Part shown: piece by piece, positions 1 through 5,005 of the stretch
How the letters are laid out: each line of letters opens with the position of its first letter
Numbering within the stretch: the stretch's first letter is position 1
NCBI GenBank assembly: GCA_020341875.1
Contig: CP070839.1
Location: forward strand, 1,159,845 to 1,165,271
DNA length: 5,427 nucleotides
Reading direction: 5' to 3'
Source: Candidatus Zixiibacteriota bacterium
GTDB lineage: Bacteria > Zixibacteria > MSB-5A5 > SM1-73
The notes under the pieces: generated by a model
Database searches by the model: none
Seen by the model: the letters and a program-made list of their open reading frames with translations, nothing else
What the model was told of the DNA's origin: nothing
Program-made: the position numbers and the translations under genes

Positions 1-515
1 ACGCTCTTGACGTCCGGGGTGACGAACTTCAGCACGTTCATGGGCTTGACCCAGGTGGTGTCCATGTAGAAATCCTGGAATTTGGCGCCCTTGGGGATGG
101 TGAAGTATATCTTCGCCACCTCTCCGTCTCCCTTTTTCATGGGAGGCTTCTGCCCGGACATGTCGGCGATGAGTCCGATCAGCACCGCCTGCCGGACAGT
201 ATCGATTAAGTCGGTCTTCATGTCGAAGAGCATGGTCCTGGTGTCCCAGAATTTTATGGAGTCACATCTGAGAGGGCTTTTCCCGTCGCCATACCGAAAG
301 GGGAGAGTCATGGCTGCCAGGTTTTCGTCATTGAAGACAGATACCGATGCCATCACCTGGTTGCTCTTTTCCTCCTGGAATACAACGATCCGGCAGGTGT
401 CGAGCTTGCCGAACTGATCCCTCTGAGCGAAAGATGAGGATGAGCAAAAGACCACATAAAGCAGCACTGCGAGTAGTGCCAAAGTCGCACTGACTTGAGG
501 GCGTCTAAACCTCAT
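1..515 (-). CDS. Exported protein of unknown function, N-terminal part (cut by left edge)
   Basis: The minus-strand frame is open from an ATG at 515 to the window edge, giving 171 codons with no stop. The start is supported by GGAGG (521-525) five bases upstream. Residues 1-30 look like a Sec signal peptide: basic MRFRR, a hydrophobic stretch ALLAVLLYVVF, then SSSSFA|Q as a likely signal peptidase I site. C24 is preceded by VVF, which is not a lipobox. The mature part has 'ASVSVFNDENLAAMTLPFRYG' character, then CDSIKFWDTR and KIYFTIPKGAKF. This alternation resembles the cohesin-like beta-sandwich domains common in exported proteins of FCB candidate phyla, often ending in a dockerin or sorting tail; that tail would lie outside the window. 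It follows thiC on the same strand after a 69-bp gap with no visible terminator, so read-through is possible. The family assignment is from memory of style; the existence of the gene is well supported. Confidence 0.8.
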   Translation of the reverse strand, partial: MRFRRPQVSATLALLAVLLYVVFCSSSSFAQRDQFGKLDTCRIVVFQEEKSNQVMASVSVFNDENLAAMTLPFRYGDGKSPLRCDSIKFWDTRTMLFDMKTDLIDTVRQAVLIGLIADMSGQKPPMKKGDGEVAKIYFTIPKGAKFQDFYMDTTWVKPMNVLKFVTPDVKS

Positions 516-584
516 TAGTTCCTCCATTCTTGAGCGGCACGAAGCCTTCTTTTTGGTTTTTGAGTTGAGAGATTCTGCATTCCG

Positions 585-1838
585 TTAGATCATTTCCTCA
601 CGCATGGCGCAGAACTGGCCGCACATGGTGCATTTCTTGTAGTCTGACTCGATCGCTCCCCTTTTTCTCTTTGCTCTTTTGGGGTCCAGGCTCAGGGCCA
701 TCATCCGCTCCCAGTCGAAATCCTTTCTGGCCTGCGAGATGAGGGCATCCTGCCTCCGCGCCGCTTTCACCCCTTTGGCAACGTCTGCTGCATGCCCGGC
801 GATTTTCGAGGCGATGATCCCTTCCCTCACGTCGTCTAAATCGGGCAGGCCCAGATGCTCGGATGGGGTGACGTAGCAGAGGAAATCTGCGCCGGCGGAT
901 GCCGCCACCGCCCCGCCGATGGCGGAGACGATATGATCGTATCCCGGGGCGCAGTCTATCACCAGAGGGCCGAGAACGTAGAAGGGCGCCCCAGAGCAGA
1001 GTTTCTTCTCTAAAAGCACATTGGCCTCTATCTCCTGTATGGGGATATGGCCGGGCCCCTCCACCATGGCCTGCACTCCCCTATCTCTTGCCCTTTCCAC
1101 CAGCTCTCCCAGTATCAAAAGCTCCTCCACCTGGGTACGATCGGTGGAATCGGCAATACTGCCGGGCCTTAGGCCGTCGCCCAAGCTAAGGGTGGCGTTG
1201 TACTCTTTGGTCATGTCCAGAAGCTCGTCATAGTACTCGTACAGGGGATTTTCTCGGTTGTTATGTTTCATCCACCGGTAGAGGAACGATCCTCCCCGGC
1301 TTACGATGCCGGTGGCCCTCCTCTTCTCGTCAATTATTGGGATGGCTCTTCTGGTGAGGCCGCAGTGGACGGTGAGAAAATCGACGCCGGACTTGAGATG
1401 ATCCTCGATAACGGAGAAAAGAGAATCCTTGGTCATCTCCAGGAGTGTCCTTCCATTCTTAGCCAGGCCGCAGACCGCCTCGTAAATGGGGACGGTCCCC
1501 ACCGGAATCTTCGATTCCTTCAATACCTTCAGTCGCAGGTCCCGAATCTCTCCGCCGGTGGAGAGGTCCATCACCGTGTCCACGCCCATCTCCATGGAGA
1601 GCCGAACTTTTTCCAACTCTAAGTCATAGTCGATTCTGTCCGGGGAGGTTCCCAGGTTGACGTTTATCTTCGTCTTTAGACCCTTGCCCACTCCCACCGG
1701 CTTTGACCACCCGTGGAGCTTGTTCCTGAGGATCACGATGGAGCCTTCCGCCACCCCTCTCTCTATGAAAGCGGGAGCGAGCCCCTCCTCTTTTGCCACC
1801 CTTTTGATATCTTCATCTACCGTCATGGTCACACTCAT
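585..1838 (-). CDS. thiC: Phosphomethylpyrimidine synthase ThiC (short form)
   Basis: ThiC is a cytosolic non-canonical radical SAM enzyme that rearranges 5-aminoimidazole ribotide into HMP phosphate, the pyrimidine precursor of thiamine. The 417-aa product has the whole core: GVGKGLKTKINVNLGTS (about 49-65), MDLSTGG (90-96), VGTVPIYEA (113-121) and TVHCG (156-160). Family substrate-binding residues are recognisable as M90, Y119, H158, SRG 180-182, DGLR 221-224, E260 and Y287. The metal-binding histidines are H264 (EGPGH) and H328 (PSEHLGLP). The C-terminal cluster motif is C403, C406, C410, i.e. CX2CX3C, one residue shorter than the CX2CX4C of E. coli-type ThiC. The long N-terminal extension of the 600+ residue proteobacterial form is absent, as in archaeal and clostridial forms. 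ATG 1838 is preferred, although its Shine-Dalgarno (AGGA, 10 nt away) is weak; ATG 1826 is an alternative. Expression is probably controlled by the leader terminator at 1868-1889. No other thi gene is in the window. Confidence 0.97.
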   Translation of the reverse strand: MSVTMTVDEDIKRVAKEEGLAPAFIERGVAEGSIVILRNKLHGWSKPVGVGKGLKTKINVNLGTSPDRIDYDLELEKVRLSMEMGVDTVMDLSTGGEIRDLRLKVLKESKIPVGTVPIYEAVCGLAKNGRTLLEMTKDSLFSVIEDHLKSGVDFLTVHCGLTRRAIPIIDEKRRATGIVSRGGSFLYRWMKHNNRENPLYEYYDELLDMTKEYNATLSLGDGLRPGSIADSTDRTQVEELLILGELVERARDRGVQAMVEGPGHIPIQEIEANVLLEKKLCSGAPFYVLGPLVIDCAPGYDHIVSAIGGAVAASAGADFLCYVTPSEHLGLPDLDDVREGIIASKIAGHAADVAKGVKAARRQDALISQARKDFDWERMMALSLDPKRAKRKRGAIESDYKKCTMCGQFCAMREEMI

Positions 1839-1867
1839 TGCCGGTCGGTCCTGATCCGCTTTGAATT

Positions 1868-1889
1868 AAAAAGGCCTTGCAACAAGGCC
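1868..1889 (-). terminator. Intrinsic terminator in the thiC leader (attenuator candidate)
   Basis: Read on the minus strand, GGCCTTG-TTG-CAAGGCC (1889 to 1873) forms a perfect 7-bp stem with a 3-nt loop, followed immediately by five U (1872-1868). It points toward thiC and ends 29 nt before its ATG, downstream of the putative thiC promoter. It would therefore stop thiC transcripts early, as in attenuation or riboswitch control. No gene ends just upstream on this strand, so it is not a normal 3' terminator for a neighbour. Confidence 0.75.
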
Positions 1890-1890
1890 A

Positions 1891-1921
1891 GATTATGGAA
1901 GGATCGAGAGCCTTCCTAATC
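1891..1921 (-). promoter_or_regulatory. Long hairpin directly upstream of the thiC leader terminator
   Basis: On the minus strand, GATTA-GGAAGG, loop CTCTCGAT, then CCTTCC-A-TAATC gives 11 base pairs interrupted by a single bulged A. One base separates it from the terminator stem. Its 5' arm (GGAAGGC, including the first loop base) contains AAGGC, which can also pair with GCCTT in the 5' arm of the terminator or in its 3' arm running into the U tract. An alternative antiterminator fold is therefore possible. The pairing is read from the sequence; the switching role is inference. No TPP riboswitch consensus (CUGAGA; CUGAU..GG.UAAUGCCAGCG) is visible. Confidence 0.6.
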
Positions 1922-1979
1922 CTCGGCTGCCTGAGTTTCGTCCCTGGGTGCTGCGTAGGCGCGAGACATTGTTGGCTAA

Positions 1980-2008
1980 AGCCTAATATAAGCTATCGGT
2001 TTTGTCAA
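1980..2008 (-). promoter_or_regulatory. Sigma70-type promoter for thiC
   Basis: Read on the minus strand, a perfect -35 TTGACA (2008-2003) is followed after 17 bp by TAGGCT (1985-1980), a moderate -10 with the TA...T anchor bases. Initiation would fall near 1973, giving a leader of about 135 nt before thiC that contains the hairpin at 1891-1921 and the terminator at 1868-1889. The ideal spacing and the position outside any gene support it; the weak -10 limits confidence. Confidence 0.6.
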
Positions 2009-2210
2009 GCAGTTATTCATGCGTCTCGGCCTTATTGCCATACGGCGGTCGAACATGAAGCGTTGGGCGACGGAAAGTCCGAGCAAAGCTCGAGAATCTC
2101 CTTTGCCGCAGGTCGGTACTGCCACGCGAAGAAAGCGAAAGACTGGCCGTTAAGTTCCTTGTCTTCTGAGCATATCTCGGGCGGCCAAGAGACTCCGTGC
2201 TCGCAAGAGG

Positions 2211-2259
2211 GCTGATCCTGGGTCAACACCTGTTCCGCGCTCCGCGGCCTGCGATCAGC
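2211..2259. repeat. Nested inverted repeats in the intergenic region
   Basis: GCTGATC (2211-2217) is exactly complementary to GATCAGC (2253-2259), a 7-bp outer stem. It encloses a perfect inner hairpin CCGCG-CTC-CGCGG (2235-2247). The nested arrangement is more than expected from a single chance palindrome. It has no U tract on either side, so it is not a simple terminator. Function unknown. Confidence 0.55.
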
Positions 2260-2280
2260 GATCAAATGAAGGGAAAGCTA

Positions 2281-2301
2281 CACTCGATCCTGTATCGGGT
2301 G
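2281..2301. repeat. 8-bp hairpin in the intergenic region
   Basis: CACTCGAT, loop CCTGT, then ATCGGGTG forms an 8-bp stem with one G-U pair when read on the plus strand. No T-run follows, so a terminator role is unlikely. It lies about 90 bp upstream of the array promoter. Function unknown. Confidence 0.45.
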
Positions 2302-2363
2302 CGGAAGAATGAGAGATAATCTGGAGTTCCATGCTCCTCTTAGTACAGGATACTGGTGAAAAG

Positions 2364-2384
2364 AATCGAAGAGACTTCGCGATT
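2364..2384. repeat. Inverted repeat just upstream of the array promoter
   Basis: CGAAG-AGA-CTTCG (2367-2379) is a perfect 5-bp hairpin with a 3-nt loop, extended by AAT/ATT across a 2-nt bulge. It ends only a few bases before the -35 element at 2389. This position suits a regulator-binding palindrome as well as an RNA hairpin. The symmetry is seen directly; the operator role is inference. Confidence 0.4.
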
Positions 2385-2388
2385 TCGC

Positions 2389-2416
2389 TTGACAAGATGC
2401 CAAAAACGGTTAAATT
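2389..2416 (+). promoter_or_regulatory. Sigma70-type promoter for the dockerin-module array
   Basis: A perfect -35 TTGACA (2389-2394), a 16-bp spacer and TAAATT (2411-2416, four of six matches to TATAAT) make a good housekeeping-type promoter. Initiation would fall near 2423, leaving about 200 nt of untranslated leader before the ATG at 2621. No other gene lies upstream on this strand within the window, so this is the obvious start of the operon. Confidence 0.65.
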
Positions 2417-2422
2417 GAACAC

Positions 2423-2620
2423 AGGTAGTTTTACCTATCTTCGGACAGCAACTGCGCTTGCACGGAATGGCTCGATGGCCATCCGAAGGAGTTGAAGTCT
2501 CCTAATGCCTTCCGCCTGAGCGAGTTCGAAACAGAATGAGCCTTTCGTAACGATTCGTAACCTTCTCTGAGAAGAGAGTATGCCGCGAATCTTGGAAAAT
2601 TCTTGCAGGAGGGAGGAAAG
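2423..2620 (+). promoter_or_regulatory. Structured 5' leader of the dockerin-module operon
   Basis: The leader can fold into several elements. AGGTA/TACCT (2423-2436) is a small hairpin at the start. A 7-bp stem CTTCGGA/TCCGAAG (2439-2445 with 2482-2488) encloses a hairpin with arms ATGGC/GCCAT (2467-2482), whose last pair competes with the outer stem. AGGAG/CTCCT (2487-2503) can also pair, again sharing bases with the outer stem, so alternative folds are possible. The last part carries a short direct repeat (2544-2561) and ends in a strong purine-rich ribosome site, AGGAGGGAGG (2607-2616). No known riboswitch consensus was recognised. The pairings are seen; any regulatory role is inference. 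Confidence 0.45.
2544..2561. repeat. 8-bp direct repeat with 10-bp period
   Basis: TTCGTAAC occurs at 2544-2551 and again at 2554-2561, a period of one DNA helical turn. It lies in the leader of the dockerin-module operon, about 60 bp before the first start codon. This spacing would suit a protein dimer binding one face of the DNA, but two short copies can also arise by chance. Confidence 0.35.
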
Positions 2621-3481
2621 ATGAAGAAGCTGGTTTTAGCCTTGGCCGTGGGGGTTTTGTTCGTCGGATTGACGGGTGCTGCTTGGGCACAGGACAACGG
2701 AATCCGTGACAGCCTTTACATCACCTGCCCGGACTCATTTCAGTACACTGACCCGCCGTGGGACGTTCGCGTCTCGCTTCTTGTTACCAATGACATCCCA
2801 AATCCTGTCATTGACTCGATAGCCGGCATGGTGATTCTGTTGTGTTACAGACCGACCAATCCCTCCGCCAACGCCCACGCGGAACCGGCTAAGAACACGA
2901 CACTCGTGCATCCGTATCCGGACCTTAATGCCAGCATCTTTCGCCACCTACCCAGCATGGAGGATCCGCAGATCCGCAACTGGATGATGGACTACTCCGA
3001 GCCGGGTCTTGGTCTGGAGTGGGACACCAGGATCCTTGACTTGACCAGTGGCGACAATAACCTCTGGCTCTCCTTGGTGCCCACTGGTTACCAGGATCAG
3101 AGGTTCTGTGGGGGACGCCGGGTTTTGACGGCAACCATGACCGTGACGCTGGAAGATACGACGACGCTTCGGATCGACACCTGTTTCTGGCCGATGGGCA
3201 GAACGTGCTTCTCGAGATCGGATGCCGTAACTTACATGCCCTGGCATAACGGGCCGCTTTATGTGAACGTCAGACGTTCGGTACACGGTGATGCCAACGG
3301 GGATGGCACGATAAACATAGCCGACGTGATGTACATGGTGAACTATCTCTACAGAAACGGTCCCTATCCAGCCTCGTTTGAAGCCGGCGATGCCAACTGC
3401 GATGGTGTGCATGGGATTCTGGACGTGCTCATTTTGGTCAATTATCTTTACAAGGGAGGACGACCCCCCGGATGCATTTAA
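2621..3481 (+). CDS. Exported single-module protein with C-terminal type I dockerin (array gene 1)
   Basis: ATG 2621 is chosen over the in-frame TTG at 2603 because it directly follows the ribosome site and begins a clean Sec signal peptide (1-24; MKKLVLALAVG..., GAAWA|Q). The product is 286 aa. Residues about 25-214 form the array's shared module, with landmarks TNDIPNPVIDSIAGM (57-71), FRHLPSM (107-113), NWMMD (120-124), SLVPTG (151-156) and SRSDAVTY (198-205). It is probably a beta-sandwich, perhaps cohesin-like; function unknown. Residues 223-286 are a dockerin with two calcium loops: D224, N226, D228, D235, then D257, N259, D261, D268. Dockerins bind cohesin domains outside the cell; no partner is identified here. 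Unlike the other copies it lacks the N-terminal Cys pair (CPEQP...GxC is missing, with R in place of the second Cys) and the final PYC of the module. It is the first gene of the operon. Confidence 0.9.
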   Translation: MKKLVLALAVGVLFVGLTGAAWAQDNGIRDSLYITCPDSFQYTDPPWDVRVSLLVTNDIPNPVIDSIAGMVILLCYRPTNPSANAHAEPAKNTTLVHPYPDLNASIFRHLPSMEDPQIRNWMMDYSEPGLGLEWDTRILDLTSGDNNLWLSLVPTGYQDQRFCGGRRVLTATMTVTLEDTTTLRIDTCFWPMGRTCFSRSDAVTYMPWHNGPLYVNVRRSVHGDANGDGTINIADVMYMVNYLYRNGPYPASFEAGDANCDGVHGILDVLILVNYLYKGGRPPGCI

Positions 3482-3496
3482 AGAGGAGGAAGAGGG
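3287..3496 (+). repeat. Duplicated dockerin-plus-spacer segment, copy 1
   Basis: This covers the dockerin codons of gene 1, its stop and the 15-nt spacer to gene 2. It aligns without gaps to 4796-5005. In the 65 codons including the stop I count 25 base differences: 19 codons changed silently and 3 changed an amino acid. The spacers match at 14 of 15 bases. The shared boundary shows that whole gene units, junction included, were duplicated. Confidence 0.85.
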
Positions 3497-4990
3497 ATGA
3501 AAAAGCATGCGTCATTTTCAATAGCTGGCATAGTTCTGTTCGCCCTGGCCGGCTCTGCCTGGGCCGTATGTCCGGAGCAGCCTAACGACAACGGGATATG
3601 TGACACTTTCTATGTTGACGTGTTCGAAGGTGATGAACTCTTTTTAGATGGGCCCCAACAGATACGGTTTCCTCTTCGCCTGACCAACGACATCCCGGAC
3701 CCGTCCATAGACTCTATTGCAGGTATGTGTATTGCGCTCTGCTTCACCACCAGCAATCCTGCGGCAAACCCAACAATCGAAGTCTCCTACAACAATACGA
3801 ACGTCTCTCCTCAACCTAACCTGGAAGGTAGCATCTTCCGTCATCTGCCCAGCATGGACGATCCCCAGGAACAGAACTGGATGATGAACCTGGGGGAGCA
3901 GGGGTCGGGGCAGGACTGGGATACCAAGGTCTTCGATCTCAGCCAGGGGGACAATTTCTGGCTGGCCCTGGTTCCCACCGGCGACGAGGATCAGTTGTTC
4001 CCCGGCGGTAGCCGACTGCTTGTGGCAACCATGACCTTCACCCTGGACGACACCACCACCCTGTGTGTGGATACCTGCTGGTGGCCTCCCACACACGGCC
4101 AGCTCTTTTCCAGAAGCGACGCGGTGACCTATATCCCGCGGGATAATATGCCCTATTGCGCCGCCATTGTGGGGCAATGCCCCGACCAGGACCCCAACGA
4201 CAATGGGGACTGCGATTCTCTTAACTTAGAGGTCTATTCTTCCGACCGGTATCAGGTGTCATTTCCCGCGCAGGTGCGTTTTCCCATGCGCGTCACCAAC
4301 GACATTCCCGATCCTTATATCGACTCCATTGCTGGCATAGTCGTCGCCCTTGATTTCGAGTCCAGCAATCCGGCAGCCGGCGCTCTGATAGACCCGAGCC
4401 ACAACAACACGAACGTATATCCTTTCCCCGATCTTAATCAGAGCATCTTTCGTCATCTACCCAGCATGGAGTTCCCGCTGGAGCGCAACTGGATGATGGA
4501 CTTCGCGGAGCTGGGGACCGGGGTGGACTGGGATACCAGGATACTGGATCTGGGCGGCGGGACTCACTTCTGGATGTCGCTGGTTCCCACCGGCGTGGCG
4601 GATCAGAGGTTCCCGGGAGGAGAGCGTGTTCTTACTGCAACCATAACCTTTGTGCTGAACGATACAACGACAATCTGTATGGATACATGTTTTACACCCG
4701 TTGGCAGACCAAATGTTTTTTCCCGATCGGATGCCGTAACCTATATCCCCCGGGACAACATGCCCTATTGCGCCGGCGTTGTGCTGTCGGAGTACGGCGA
4801 TGCCAACGGGGATGGGGTGATCAACATCGCCGACGTGATGTACATGGTCAACTATCTCTACAGGGGCGGCCCCTACCCAGCCTCGTTTGAGGCCGGCGAT
4901 GCCAACTGCGACGGGACGCATGGGATTCTGGACGTGCTCATTTTAGTCAACTATCTCTACAAGGGGGGACGGCCACCCGGATGTATCTAA
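3497..4990 (+). CDS. Exported two-module protein with C-terminal type I dockerin (array gene 2)
   Basis: The 497-aa product begins with a Sec signal peptide (1-23, SAWA|V). Module 1 (about 25-221) and module 2 (about 228-425) are copies of the module in gene 1. Both start with a CP.Q..NDNG.CD motif and end in SRSDAVTYIPRDNMPYC. Only six residues join them, with no dockerin between. The single dockerin is at 434-497 with loops D435, N437, D439, D446 and D468, N470, D472, D479. Against gene 1's dockerin it differs at only 3 of 64 residues. Cysteines at 25/35 and 228/239 may form a small disulfide loop; C394/C398 in module 2, and their counterparts in module 1, sit in TT.C.DTC. The start has AGGAGG seven bases upstream, 15 nt after the gene 1 stop. 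The architecture suggests fusion of two tandem genes. No enzymatic motif was seen; an extracellular structural or adhesive role is a guess. Confidence 0.9.
   Translation: MKKHASFSIAGIVLFALAGSAWAVCPEQPNDNGICDTFYVDVFEGDELFLDGPQQIRFPLRLTNDIPDPSIDSIAGMCIALCFTTSNPAANPTIEVSYNNTNVSPQPNLEGSIFRHLPSMDDPQEQNWMMNLGEQGSGQDWDTKVFDLSQGDNFWLALVPTGDEDQLFPGGSRLLVATMTFTLDDTTTLCVDTCWWPPTHGQLFSRSDAVTYIPRDNMPYCAAIVGQCPDQDPNDNGDCDSLNLEVYSSDRYQVSFPAQVRFPMRVTNDIPDPYIDSIAGIVVALDFESSNPAAGALIDPSHNNTNVYPFPDLNQSIFRHLPSMEFPLERNWMMDFAELGTGVDWDTRILDLGGGTHFWMSLVPTGVADQRFPGGERVLTATITFVLNDTTTICMDTCFTPVGRPNVFSRSDAVTYIPRDNMPYCAGVVLSEYGDANGDGVINIADVMYMVNYLYRGGPYPASFEAGDANCDGTHGILDVLILVNYLYKGGRPPGCI
3569..4159 (+). repeat. Module copy inside gene 2 (first of two)
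   Basis: Encodes residues 25-221 of gene 2. It is paralogous to 4178-4771, to 2693-3262 in gene 1 and to the stretch from 5078 in gene 3. Shared landmarks are TNDIPDP.IDSIAGM, SIFRHLPSM, NWMM, LVPTG..DQ.F.GG and SRSDAVTYIPRDNMPYC. This copy is the more divergent at NWMMNLGEQGSGQDWDTKV, where the others keep NWMMD and WDTRILDL. Confidence 0.8.
4178..4771 (+). repeat. Module copy inside gene 2 (second of two)
   Basis: Encodes residues 228-425 of gene 2, beginning at the Cys that in gene 3 is the first or second residue after the signal peptide. It keeps TNDIPDPYIDSIAGI, SIFRHLPSM, NWMMD, WDTRILDL, SLVPTG..DQRFPGG and SRSDAVTYIPRDNMPYC, and leads into the dockerin after an eight-residue linker. 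Confidence 0.8.
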
Positions 4991-5005
4991 GGAGGAGGAA
5001 GAGGG
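4796..5005 (+). repeat. Duplicated dockerin-plus-spacer segment, copy 2
   Basis: Counterpart of 3287-3496: the dockerin of gene 2, its stop and the all-purine 15-nt spacer that carries the ribosome site of gene 3. Most silent differences from copy 1 put G or C at the third codon position here, where copy 1 has A or T. Confidence 0.85.

Larger units (their letters stand above)
2009..2388. other. Intergenic region between divergent promoters, no convincing gene
   Basis: This 380-bp stretch separates the thiC promoter from the promoter of the dockerin array. Open frames exist on both strands. None has a Shine-Dalgarno, a recognisable motif or a natural start: the longest minus frame begins at TTG 2265 without a ribosome site. 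No tRNA, tmRNA, SRP RNA or RNase P signature could be read, although GGAAAGTCCGAGC near 2071 superficially recalls RNase P. The region has several inverted repeats: CGAGC-AAA-GCTCG near 2079-2091, and those listed separately at 2211-2259, 2281-2301 and 2364-2384. An unrecognised structured RNA is possible but not shown. Confidence 0.6.

Noticed and set aside
1263..1622. Plus-strand open frames across thiC (also 899-1189 and 1657-1854)
   Set aside because: They are antisense to the intact, clearly recognisable ThiC sequence.
2065..2092. RNase P RNA-like string GGAAAGTCCGAGC
   Set aside because: Only this short string matches; the flanking stems and the conserved downstream ACAGA-type and 3' segments are missing.
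1877..2215. 112-codon plus-strand open frame overlapping the thiC leader
   Set aside because: It runs antisense through the thiC promoter and terminator, has no Shine-Dalgarno and an unstructured, Cys-rich composition.
2032..2265. 77-codon minus-strand open frame in the intergenic region
   Set aside because: It starts at TTG without a ribosome site, has no signal or domain character, and lies in a stretch rich in inverted repeats.
2521..2545. tRNA T-arm-like GAGTTCGAAAC
   Set aside because: No acceptor stem, anticodon arm or D-arm can be placed around it.
2603..2620. TTG 2603 as the start of array gene 1
   Set aside because: It would place the ribosome site inside the coding region and add six residues before a normal MKK signal peptide; ATG 2621 fits better.
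2948..3508. Long antisense open frames opposite the dockerin genes (also 3644-4177 and 4457-4921)
   Set aside because: They are shadows of the plus-strand coding sequence. They recur because the coding modules are repeated, and have no ribosome sites.
3497..3580. Lipoprotein signal for array genes 2 and 3 because Cys lies near the cleavage site
   Set aside because: The residues before the Cys (WAV and GAQ) do not make a lipobox; ordinary signal peptidase I cleavage fits.
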